Shown: one piece after another, positions 56,907 through 64,000 of the stretch
Numbering within the stretch: position 1 is the first letter of the stretch
Layout: the number at the start of each line of letters is the position of its first letter
Source: Ramlibacter tataouinensis TTB310
Lineage (GTDB): Bacteria; Pseudomonadota; Gammaproteobacteria; Burkholderiales; Burkholderiaceae_C
Assembly: GCF_000215705.1 (NCBI RefSeq)
Contig: NC_015677.1
Span: 1,624,001-1,688,000 of the forward strand
Direction: 5' to 3'
DNA length: 64,000 bases
Made by a program: the position numbers and the translations under genes
Notes under the pieces: model-generated
The model's input: the letters and a program-made list of their open reading frames with translations, nothing else
Databases searched by the model: none
Told to the model about the DNA's origin: nothing

Positions 56907-58012
56907 GCGGACTCCTCCGCCGGCGCCACCGCGCGGCGCCCCTGCAGCAGCGCGTCCAGCTGCGCCGCGCGGTGCGCGTAGGTGTGCTCGGCCAGCACCC
57001 GCGCATAGGCGGCGCGGCCGACGCGGTGCGCGGCCTCGGCGTCCAGCGCGCGCACATGGGCCGCCACTTCCTCGCCGTCGCGCGCCACCAGCATCTCCCG
57101 GCCCGGCTCGAAGAACATCTCCAGGCCCTCCCAGGCGTCGGTGATCAGGCAGGCCGCGGCGCCGGCGGCCTCGAACACCCGGGTGGCCGGCGAGAAGCCG
57201 TAGCGCGCCATGCTCTCGCGGCTGACGTTCAGCACCGCGCGCGGCGTGCAGTTGAAGGCGTTGTGGTCGGCCGTGTACACGTGGCCCAGGTACTGCACGT
57301 TGGGCGGCATGGTCTTGTCCTGCCAGCCACTGCCGCCCAGCAGCATGCGGTGCGAGGGCAGCAGGCTGGCCGCGCGCAGGAAGAACTCCTCCACCCGCGC
57401 CTCGCGGTCGGGCAGGCGGTTGCCCAGGAAGCCCAGGTCGCCCTCGAAGCGCGGGTTCGGCGCCACCGGGAAGTGGGTGCTGGGGTCCAGCGCGTTGTAG
57501 ATGGGCACGCAGTCGCGCGCGCCCAGCCCCAGGTAGGCCTGGCGCACCGGCTCGCCGCCGCCGTAGGTGAGCACCAGGTCGTAGCGCGGCACCAGTGCGC
57601 GCAGCGGATCGGCCGCGTTGCCGTGCATGCGGTCCAGCGTCGCCGGCGCATCCACGTCCCAGTACGCCACCAGGGTGCCCGGGCCTTGCAGGTCCAGCAC
57701 CGCTCTTTCCAGCAGCTCGTCGTGCACGCCCACGCCGCTGGCCTTGACCACCAGGTCGGCGCCGCGGGCCTGCTCCACCGTGCGCAGCACCTCGGCCTCG
57801 GACTGGGCCGAATAGACCACCACCTTCGCCCAGGGCGGATCGGCCATGTCGCGGTGCTGCTGGCGGCCGAAGGCGTCGGGCTCGTAGAAGGTGACGCGGT
57901 GGCCGCGCTCGTGCAGCGCGCGCACCATGCCCCGGTAATAGGTGGCCGCGCCGTTCCAGTACGCGGACACCAGGCTGGAGGCGAAAAACGCGATGTCCAT
58001 TCCCTGTTTCAT
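56903..58012 (-). CDS. CgeB-like glycosyltransferase 2
   Basis: 369-residue paralogue of the preceding protein: MDIAFFASSLVSAYWNGAATYYRGMVRALHERGHRV at the N-terminus (starting at residue 5) and TRVFEAAGAAACLITDAWEGLEMFFEPGREM near residue 290. Start at 58012 follows AGAGGA; a second ATG at 58000 is possible. It has the GT-B two-Rossmann pattern and no transmembrane segment, so it acts in the cytoplasm. Confidence 0.85.
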   Translation of the reverse strand: MKQGMDIAFFASSLVSAYWNGAATYYRGMVRALHERGHRVTFYEPDAFGRQQHRDMADPPWAKVVVYSAQSEAEVLRTVEQARGADLVVKASGVGVHDELLERAVLDLQGPGTLVAYWDVDAPATLDRMHGNAADPLRALVPRYDLVLTYGGGEPVRQAYLGLGARDCVPIYNALDPSTHFPVAPNPRFEGDLGFLGNRLPDREARVEEFFLRAASLLPSHRMLLGGSGWQDKTMPPNVQYLGHVYTADHNAFNCTPRAVLNVSRESMARYGFSPATRVFEAAGAAACLITDAWEGLEMFFEPGREMLVARDGEEVAAHVRALDAEAAHRVGRAAYARVLAEHTYAHRAAQLDALLQGRRAVAPAEESA

Positions 58013-58031
58013 GGTTCCTCTCGAAGTCGTG

Positions 58032-59153
58032 TCAGGCGCCCACCGCCAGCGCCTGCGGCGCGGGGGCGGCCAGTTCGCGGTGGATGGCGAGCAGCTCGTC
58101 GACGCGGTGGCCGCAGCTGTGGCGCGCCAGGATGGTGCGGCGGCCCTGCTCGGCCAGCGACCGCGCCAGGGCGGCGTCGTTCAGCACGTCGCTCAGGTGG
58201 CGCCTCATCTCGGCGCCATTGCGCGCCACCAGGAAGTCGCGGCCCGGCTCGAACAGGCCCTCGCAGTCGTTCCAGGGCGCCGACACCAGCGGGATGCCGC
58301 AGGCCAGCGCCTCGAACATGCGGATGGTCGGGATGCCGGGCAGGGCGGCGACGTAGGGGCGCCGCGGCACGTGCACCGTCACGCCATAGCGCGCGAAGAC
58401 CTCGGGCGCGCGGTAGTTGGGCAGCCAGCCGGCATAGGCGATGCCGGCGGCCTGCAGGCTGCGCAGCGCGTGCTCGGGATAGCGCACGCCATGCACGCGC
58501 GCCTGGAGCCCCAGCTCATGCACCGGGTCGAGCAGGAACTCGTGCAGCTCCGCCGTGCGTTCCTCGTCGCCCCAGTTGCCTATCCACACCAGGTCGCCCT
58601 CGCGCGGCTGGCCCGGCACCGGCCGGAACACGCGCGTGTCCGCGGCCTCGTGCCAGGTCCAGGCCCGGGCGGCCCAGCCGTTCTTGCGGTACAGGTCGCG
58701 GATCACCCCGCCAAAGGCCAGCACGCCGTCGTAGTGGCGCAGGTCGTAGGCCGCCATGCTCTGCGGCTCGGTCACGCTGCGGTGGTGCGTGTCGTGGAAC
58801 AGCAGCTGGTAGCCGGGGTTGTCGCGGCGGTGCTCGCCGATGCGCCGGACCAGGTCGTGGTCGCTCCACTCGTGCACCAGCACCAGGTCGGCGCCTTCCA
58901 GCGCCTCGTGCAGGTCCAGCTCCGCGGGCGTGTAGCGCCGGCTGCGCAGCAACGGGTAGGCGGCAGCGAAGTCCTGCAGCGGCTGCGTGCCGTGCTCGGC
59001 CACCAGGTTGGCCACGCTCCAGGCGTCCTGCGGTTCGTAGACCCGGACGTCATGGCCGCGCGCCAGCAGCTCGCCGCACACGCCGCGCAGGAAGTGGGCA
59101 TTGCCATGGTTCCAGTCGGACACCAGCGAATGGCAGAACAGGATCACGCGCAA
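58032..59153 (-). CDS. CgeB-like glycosyltransferase 3
   Basis: 373-residue third paralogue, N-terminus MRVILFCHSLVSDWNHGNAHFLRGV and donor region TIRMFEALACGIPLVSAPWNDCEGLF. The start is most likely a TTG at 59153, seven bases after GGAGG; a GTG at 59147 overlapping the upstream stop is the alternative. The C-terminal tail is Ala-rich. The 20-base gap to glycosyltransferase 2 is the longest within the cluster's core. Confidence 0.82.
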   Translation of the reverse strand: MRVILFCHSLVSDWNHGNAHFLRGVCGELLARGHDVRVYEPQDAWSVANLVAEHGTQPLQDFAAAYPLLRSRRYTPAELDLHEALEGADLVLVHEWSDHDLVRRIGEHRRDNPGYQLLFHDTHHRSVTEPQSMAAYDLRHYDGVLAFGGVIRDLYRKNGWAARAWTWHEAADTRVFRPVPGQPREGDLVWIGNWGDEERTAELHEFLLDPVHELGLQARVHGVRYPEHALRSLQAAGIAYAGWLPNYRAPEVFARYGVTVHVPRRPYVAALPGIPTIRMFEALACGIPLVSAPWNDCEGLFEPGRDFLVARNGAEMRRHLSDVLNDAALARSLAEQGRRTILARHSCGHRVDELLAIHRELAAPAPQALAVGA

Positions 59154-60265
59154 GTCAGGTCCTCCTCGAAGCGGGGCGCCCGGCGCGCCTGCAGCGCCGC
59201 GTAGGCGGCCAGCGTGGCATCGGCCGCGCGGGCGGGGTGGAAATGCAGGGCGCGCTCGCGCGCCGCCTGCCCGAGCCGGGCACGTTCCGCGGGATGGTCG
59301 ATCAGCGCCTGCAGCGCCTGCCGCAGCGCCTCGTGGTCCTGCGGCGGCACGTAGCGGGCCGCGTCGCCCCAGACCTCGCGCAGGCTGGGGATGTCGCCCA
59401 GCACCAGGGCGCAGCCGCACAGCCCGGCCTCCAGCGCCGACAGGCCGAAGGGCTCGTAGCGGGCCGGCAGGGCGTAGATGGCGGCCTGCGCCATGGTTTG
59501 CGCCAGGGCCGCAGCCGACAGATTGCCCAAGGCCTGCACGGCTCGGGGGCTGCGCGAGCGGCCGTCCGGCGCCACGCAGGAACCGGCCACCTGCACCGAC
59601 CAGGGCAGCTGCGGCGCCACGGCCTCCAGCGCGGCCAGGTTCTTGGCCTCGTCCCACAGCCGGCCCGCGGCCAGGATGAACGGCTGCTTGCGCTGCGGCA
59701 CGAACAGGGCCGCATCGCGCGCGTTCGGCAGCACCAGGCCGGTGCCCGAATAGCCGTAGTTCCTCCCCAGCGTGCCCAGCATGGCCTGGGTGGGAGCAGC
59801 CACCTGGTCCGCGCCCTGCAGGCCCTGGCCCACGCGCTCGCGGTAGCGGTCCCACTCGGCCGGTGCGTCGGTGCCGTGCACCGCCTGCCACCAGGACAGC
59901 ACGCAGGAATGCGCCACCAGCAGCGTGGGGGCGCGCCAGGGCAGCGACCCGAAGGCCAACTGGTTCAGGTGCACGACCGCGGGCCGCAGCCGGGCCTCCA
60001 GCCCCATCAGCCAGCGGCCGGCGCGGTCCACGTCGTCCCAGGGCTCGGGCATCCACTCCAGGCGCCAGCGGCTCTCGTGCAGGCTGAGGCCTTCCAGGCC
60101 CTCCACCTGTTCGCGCTGGTGCCGCGCCAGCGGCGCGCCCAGGGTGGCCAGGTGGACCTGCCAGCCGCGCCCCAGCAGGGCGCGGGACAGCTCCACCGCA
60201 TAGGTCCACACGCCGCCGACGGTGTCGGCCGTCAGCAGCACGGACCGCGCGTTCTCAGCGGCCAT
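59144..60265 (-). CDS. GT4-family glycosyltransferase
   Basis: 373-residue GT-B glycosyltransferase of the GT4 (RfaB/WcaL-like) family. Gly-rich N-terminal acceptor-domain start VLLTADTVGGVWTYAVELSRALLGRG and donor-domain E-x7-E motif in YEPFGLSALEAGLCGCALVL near residue 268-287, with FILAAGRLWDEAKNL as the beta-1 region. Start ATG at 60265 overlaps the oxidoreductase gene by 11 bases. It transfers a sugar from a nucleotide donor; identity unknown. Confidence 0.87.
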   Translation of the reverse strand: MAAENARSVLLTADTVGGVWTYAVELSRALLGRGWQVHLATLGAPLARHQREQVEGLEGLSLHESRWRLEWMPEPWDDVDRAGRWLMGLEARLRPAVVHLNQLAFGSLPWRAPTLLVAHSCVLSWWQAVHGTDAPAEWDRYRERVGQGLQGADQVAAPTQAMLGTLGRNYGYSGTGLVLPNARDAALFVPQRKQPFILAAGRLWDEAKNLAALEAVAPQLPWSVQVAGSCVAPDGRSRSPRAVQALGNLSAAALAQTMAQAAIYALPARYEPFGLSALEAGLCGCALVLGDIPSLREVWGDAARYVPPQDHEALRQALQALIDHPAERARLGQAARERALHFHPARAADATLAAYAALQARRAPRFEEDLTCA

Positions 60266-61265
60266 AGATCCGGTCGACCACCGTGGCCACCTGCACCGCG
60301 GGCTCGATGGCCGGCGAGAAGCCCGATCTGGCGGCCAGGCGCCGTGCCCAGTCGACGATGGCGCGTCCGCCCCAGGCGTCCGGCGGTTCGGCGAGGGACA
60401 CGCGCTGGGTGCCGTGGTAGCGCTCGGCGGCGAAGTCGAAGAAGGAGCCGTTGCGGTTGCGCATGGCGACGCCGCCGCGGCTGCCGTGGAAGTGCGCTTC
60501 GATCGCGGCGTCGCAGCCGGCGGAGAAATTCCACGAGCAGGCCAGCCGCACCGTCGCGCCGGTGGCCAGCTCGATCTGTGCCACGGCATAGTCCTCCACC
60601 TCGGTGGCGCCGGGTTCCAGCAGCCGGCCCTGGGCGTACAGCCGGCTGTCCACCCGCGCCACCTCCGGGAAGCCCAGCACCCACAGCGCCAGGTCGACCA
60701 GGTGGGTCCCCAGGTCGATGGCGCAGCCGCCGCCGGCGAGCTGCGGGTCGCGCGCCCAGGACTTGTCCGGGCCGTACGCGTTGTGGAACACCAGGTCGGC
60801 CGCGTACACGCTGCCGATCTCGCCTTCCACCACGCTGTTGCGGATGCGGCGCATGGCCTCGGTGTGGCGGTAGGAGAAATCGCAGCCCAGCAGCTTGTCG
60901 GCCCGGCGCGCGGCCTCGACCATGGCCGCGGTCTCGGCCGCGGTGCGGGCCAGCGGCTTCTGGCAGAACACGGCCAGGCCGCGCTCCAGGCAGCGCAGGG
61001 ACTGCTGCGCGTGCAGGGCGCTGGGCGTGGCGATCACCACGCCGTCCAGCTCGTGCGCCAGCAGCTCGTCCAGCGAGGATGCGAGGGCCGCGCCGGGCGC
61101 GAGTTTCCGCACGCGCTGCTGCGCCTGCGGCGACGGGTCGGCGACCACGGCGACCTGGCAGGCCTGCTCGTCCAGCAGGGCCTGCATCCGGTGCTGGCCG
61201 ATCCAGCCCAGGCCCAGGAAGCCCAGGCGGGGCGGCTGGACGGTTGCGTTGCTCGCGTTGCTCAT
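60255..61265 (-). CDS. Gfo/Idh/MocA-family oxidoreductase
   Basis: 336-residue NAD(P)-dependent sugar oxidoreductase. Rossmann motif GFLGLGWIGQHRM at residues 15-27, catalytic CQKPLA with the family Lys near residue 101, and GGGCAIDLGTHLVDLALW with the conserved Asp/His near residue 180. Family members oxidise or reduce sugar nucleotides or inositols. It overlaps the alcohol dehydrogenase gene upstream by 4 bases and the GT4 gene by 11, so the two oxidoreductases probably act on the same precursor (inference). Confidence 0.87.
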   Translation of the reverse strand: MSNASNATVQPPRLGFLGLGWIGQHRMQALLDEQACQVAVVADPSPQAQQRVRKLAPGAALASSLDELLAHELDGVVIATPSALHAQQSLRCLERGLAVFCQKPLARTAAETAAMVEAARRADKLLGCDFSYRHTEAMRRIRNSVVEGEIGSVYAADLVFHNAYGPDKSWARDPQLAGGGCAIDLGTHLVDLALWVLGFPEVARVDSRLYAQGRLLEPGATEVEDYAVAQIELATGATVRLACSWNFSAGCDAAIEAHFHGSRGGVAMRNRNGSFFDFAAERYHGTQRVSLAEPPDAWGGRAIVDWARRLAARSGFSPAIEPAVQVATVVDRIYGR

Positions 61266-62215
61266 GCCGTCACCAGCGCCTTCATGAAGCCGTCGGGACG
61301 GTTGCGCGTGAGTTCCAGCGCCTCTCCCAGCCGGTCCAGCGGCAGGCGGTGCGTGTACAGCGGCTCGGGATCGATGATGCCCTGCGACATCCAGTCGACG
61401 GCGGTGCGCATGCCGTCCACGTACATGCGGGGATCGCGCTCGTGGGCATTGATGACGTCGATGCCGCGCCAGTTCCACAGCTGCACGTTCACCTCGCGCA
61501 TGCCGTCCTGGTGGTAGCCGGCGATCACCAGGCGGCCGCGCTCGGCGGTCAGCTCGCCGGCCAGCTGCAGCGGCCACTGCAGGCCGGTGGCCTCGATCAC
61601 GCGCTCGCACCAGCGGCCCTCGGTCAGCTGCTTGACCTGCTCGATGACCTTCCAGTGGTCGTCCAGGGCGATGGTGTGGGCGGCGCCGCAGGCGCGCGCG
61701 AAGTCCAGCGAGAAGCCGCGTCGCGACAGGGCGATCACCCGGGCGCCGGCATGCGCCGCCATCTGGGTCAGCAGCGCGCCCAGGAAGCCGATGCCGACGA
61801 TGGCCACGGTCTGGCCGCGCTCGATCTGGCTGCGCCGGAAGATGTTGACCGCGCAGCCCAGGGGCTCGCCCGGCACAGCGGCGCTGGCCAGGGCCTCCGG
61901 CAACCGGACCGTGGCACTGGCCTCGGCCAGGTCGTACTCGGCATGGGCCCGGTAGGTGAGGGCGGCCACCCGGTCGCCCCGCGCCAGGCCGGAAACGCCC
62001 GCGCCCACCGCTTCCACCCGGCCCCAGCCTTCATGCCCCGGCGCCCCCGGCTGCTGCGGGTACTGGAACCAGTCGCGCCCTTCCCACAGCGGCAGGCTGG
62101 AAGCACAGACGCCCGAGCCTTCCAGCCGCAGCAGCACCTGCCCCGGGCCCGGCTCGGGGATGTCCACGGTCTGCAGGGTCGCCTGCTGGGGCGACGCGAT
62201 CACACACGCTTGCAC
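61262..62215 (-). CDS. Medium-chain dehydrogenase/reductase, zinc-type alcohol dehydrogenase-like
   Basis: 317-residue MDR-family enzyme, shorter than typical zinc alcohol dehydrogenases (~340-350) because the structural-zinc four-Cys lobe is missing. Catalytic-zinc region: SGVCAS and GHEGWGRVEAVG; cofactor motif VGIGFLGALLTQMAA. It may oxidise a sugar hydroxyl together with the Gfo/Idh enzyme encoded next. It starts 43 bases after the epimerase stop. Confidence 0.83.
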   Translation of the reverse strand: MQACVIASPQQATLQTVDIPEPGPGQVLLRLEGSGVCASSLPLWEGRDWFQYPQQPGAPGHEGWGRVEAVGAGVSGLARGDRVAALTYRAHAEYDLAEASATVRLPEALASAAVPGEPLGCAVNIFRRSQIERGQTVAIVGIGFLGALLTQMAAHAGARVIALSRRGFSLDFARACGAAHTIALDDHWKVIEQVKQLTEGRWCERVIEATGLQWPLQLAGELTAERGRLVIAGYHQDGMREVNVQLWNWRGIDVINAHERDPRMYVDGMRTAVDWMSQGIIDPEPLYTHRLPLDRLGEALELTRNRPDGFMKALVTA

Positions 62216-62258
62216 GACGAGTTTCTCCCTGTCTTTCTTGATCGATGTCCGTTGTTGT

Positions 62259-63329
62259 TCAGTGCGCGCCTGCCTCGACGGCCACGCGGCGCGGCGCGCC
62301 GGCCTGCTCGCGTTCGGCCAGCCAGCGGTAGAGGCGGGCGATGCCGTCCTCGGCCTCGACGCGCCGGCGCCAGCCGGTGGCCTGCTCGAAGGCCCGGGTG
62401 TCGGAGACGTAGTAGCGCTGGTCGCCGGTGCGCCAGTCGTCGAAGGCCAGCGCCGGGCGCTGGCCTTGCAGGCGCTCGATGCGGTCGACCAGATCCAGCA
62501 GGCTGATGGTGCTGCCAGGGCCCCCGCCGATGTTGAAGGCCCGGCCCGACAGGCGCGCGGCGTTCTGCTCGGCCAGCAGGAAGGCGTCGACCAGGTCGTC
62601 CACGAACAGCACGTCGCGCACCTGCTTGCCGTCGCCGTAGAGCGTGATGGATTCGCCGCGCAGCGCCCGCAGCAGGAAGTGCGCGACCCAGCCCTGGTCC
62701 TCGGTGCCGAACTGGCGCGGCCCGTAGATGCAGCTCATGCGGAACACGCAAGTCGTCAGGCCGTAGCTGCGCGCGTAGTCGACCACGTACTGGTCGGCCG
62801 TGCCCTTGGAGCAGCCGTAGGGGCTGTGGAAGTCCAGCGGGCGGGCCTCGCCGATGCCGCGCCGGCGCACCTCCTCGTCCACCGGCAGGTAGCGCTGGCC
62901 CTCCAGGCCGAGCGCCACGTCGCCCAGCCCGCCGTAGACCTTGTTGGTCGAGGTCAGCAGGATGGCCGGCGGCAGCGGGCGGGCGCGGGCCGCCTCCAGC
63001 ACGTTCAGCGTGCCCTGCGCGTTGATGGCGAAGTCCTCCTGGGGGTCCTCCAGGCTGGTGGTCACCGCCACCTGGGCGGCGAAGTGGAAGACCTGGTGCA
63101 CGCCGACCATGGCGCGCTGCACGGCCTGCGCGTCGCGGATGTCGGCCACCACCACGTCCAGCTGGGCGCCATGCGCTTGGCGCAGCCACTGCAGGTTCTG
63201 CTCCACGCCCGGGCGGGACAGGTTGTCCAGGATGCGCACGCGGCGGCCGGCGCCGAGCAGGCGATGGGCCAGGTTGGAGCCCACGAACCCGGCGCCGCCG
63301 GTGATGAGCGCCAGCGACTCCTCACTCAT
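62259..63329 (-). CDS. NAD-dependent sugar epimerase, CDP-paratose 2-epimerase-like
   Basis: 356-residue extended short-chain dehydrogenase. NAD motif GGAGFVGSNLAHRLL at residues 11-25, and catalytic YGCSK after the segment LDFHSPYGCSKG. The stretches TSTNKVYGG and RMSCIYGPRQFGTEDQGWVAHF are those I associate with CDP-paratose 2-epimerase (tyvelose pathway), more specific than general UDP-glucose 4-epimerases. The assignment is from memory; CDP-paratose synthesis genes are not in the window. A 2-epimerised nucleotide sugar may be a donor for the cluster. Confidence 0.8.
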   Translation of the reverse strand: MSEESLALITGGAGFVGSNLAHRLLGAGRRVRILDNLSRPGVEQNLQWLRQAHGAQLDVVVADIRDAQAVQRAMVGVHQVFHFAAQVAVTTSLEDPQEDFAINAQGTLNVLEAARARPLPPAILLTSTNKVYGGLGDVALGLEGQRYLPVDEEVRRRGIGEARPLDFHSPYGCSKGTADQYVVDYARSYGLTTCVFRMSCIYGPRQFGTEDQGWVAHFLLRALRGESITLYGDGKQVRDVLFVDDLVDAFLLAEQNAARLSGRAFNIGGGPGSTISLLDLVDRIERLQGQRPALAFDDWRTGDQRYYVSDTRAFEQATGWRRRVEAEDGIARLYRWLAEREQAGAPRRVAVEAGAH

Positions 63330-63387
63330 AGGAGTACCTCCGCCCTGCGGGCTGCGGTGCCATGAGCCTTCGGAACGGCCGGGCGGC

Positions 63388-64000
63388 TCATACCGTCAAC
63401 CCCCGGGCGCTGAGCTCGGCGCTGGCCTGCGCGACGCGGTCCACGGCGGCCTGGCCCGCCAGCCAGGAGGCCAGCTCGGCCATGCCGTCGTCCAGCCGCA
63501 CCTGCGGGGTGTAGCCCAGCACGCGCTGCGCCTTGGAGATGTCGGCGTAGCAGTGGCGGATGTCACCCACCCGGTACTTGCCCAGGATCTGCGGCTGGAT
63601 CTCCTCCTTGCCCATCACCCGGGCCAGCCGGGCGGCGATGGCGCTCACCGTCTGCGGCTCGCCGCTGCCGATGTTGAACACCTCGCCGGCCGCGGCCGGC
63701 GTCTCCAGCGCCAGGCGGCAGCCGCGGGCCACGTCGTAGACGCTGACGAAATCGCGCTGCTGCAGGCCGTCCTCGAAGATCGCCGGCGCGTTGTCGTTGA
63801 GCAGCCGCGAGGCGAAGATGGCGAGCACGCCGGTGTAGGGGTTGGACAGGGCCTGGCGCGGGCCATAGGCGTTGAAGAAGCGCAGCGCCACGGTGGGGAT
63901 CTGGTAGGCGCGGCCGGTGATCAGGGTCATGCGCTCCTGGTCGTACTTGGACAGCGCGTAGATGGACGCCAGGGTCGGGCTCTTGCTTTCCGGCGTGGGC
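63388..64000 (-). CDS. NAD-dependent sugar epimerase/dehydratase (partial)
   Basis: The 204 C-terminal residues of an extended short-chain dehydrogenase; the N-terminal NAD motif lies beyond the right edge. The catalytic Tyr-Lys pair is visible in ASIYALSKYDQE, and the remainder (RFFNAYGPRQALSNPYTGVL, FEDGLQQRDFVSVYDVARG, FNIGSGEPQTV) resembles dTDP-rhamnose 4-epimerase-like and UDP-glucuronate-type enzymes. It ends 58 bases before the paratose-like epimerase start. It is probably the upstream part of the same leftward glycan operon. Confidence 0.85.
   Translation of the reverse strand, partial: PTPESKSPTLASIYALSKYDQERMTLITGRAYQIPTVALRFFNAYGPRQALSNPYTGVLAIFASRLLNDNAPAIFEDGLQQRDFVSVYDVARGCRLALETPAAAGEVFNIGSGEPQTVSAIAARLARVMGKEEIQPQILGKYRVGDIRHCYADISKAQRVLGYTPQVRLDDGMAELASWLAGQAAVDRVAQASAELSARGLTV

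Noticed and set aside
56900..62506. Very long open frame on the plus strand opposite the glycan operon
   Set aside because: Mirror frame of GC-rich genes; its product is Arg/Pro/Ala-rich with no domain, while the opposite strand encodes recognisable families throughout.

Overview
The window is 64 kb of GC-rich, gene-dense chromosome from a betaproteobacterium. It most likely belongs to the Burkholderiales, family Comamonadaceae (Ramlibacter, Variovorax or Acidovorax relatives). The placement is an inference from the Bug/TctC receptors, the TctDE-TctCBA unit, the tig-clpP-clpX-lon block, the hpnCDE set and strong GGC/GCC/CTG codon preference. I see no insertion sequence, phage gene, CRISPR array or replication origin.

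Layout. 1-7684: a partial Bug receptor, a tiny hypothetical gene, Hsp15, the TctDE two-component system divergent from the tctCBA tricarboxylate transporter, and a periplasmic glycerophosphodiester phosphodiesterase. 8063-9802: a secreted Gly/Ala-rich, silk-like protein built on DNA direct repeats. 9858-21083: what looks like a polyhydroxybutyrate (PHB) utilisation locus. It holds a sigma-54 activator, two perfect 17-bp palindromes, a -24/-12 promoter, an ABC solute-binding protein, an extracellular type-2 PHB depolymerase, LivGFHM, a 3-hydroxybutyrate-oligomer hydrolase and an alpha/beta hydrolase. 21093-26226: ferrochelatase, a HAD phosphatase and the squalene genes hpnC-hpnD-hpnE. 26236-30669: an RND efflux pair with a recognisable promoter and operator. 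30741-37213: four tRNAs flanking tig, clpP, clpX and lon, with several intrinsic terminators. 37256-42833: a conserved protein of unknown function, an MFS permease, class I and class II fumarases and a small membrane protein between them.

42879-51131: a GntR-controlled catabolic operon with a two-domain ABC importer, an MmgE/PrpD protein, a PdxA-like dehydrogenase and an isocitrate/isopropylmalate-type dehydrogenase. Both the operon promoter and the gntR promoter carry two GTCGAC-type sites exactly 21 bp apart, which links regulator and operon directly from sequence. 51140-53896: a YqhA-type membrane protein and acetyl-CoA synthetase. 53948-64000: one long leftward operon for a glycan or glycoconjugate. 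It has two sugar-nucleotide epimerase-type genes, two oxidoreductases, a GT4 glycosyltransferase, three tandem CgeB-like glycosyltransferases, a methyltransferase and a NadM-Nudix protein whose adenylyltransferase active-site motif is destroyed.

How it fits together. The PHB locus could run from polymer to cell: the secreted depolymerase releases oligomers, the lipoprotein hydrolase cuts them to monomers, and the Liv-type ABC system imports the acid. The role of the ABC system in 3-hydroxybutyrate uptake is my inference and the most interesting hypothesis here. The GntR operon is a second candidate for undescribed biology, because its substrate cannot be read from known pathways.
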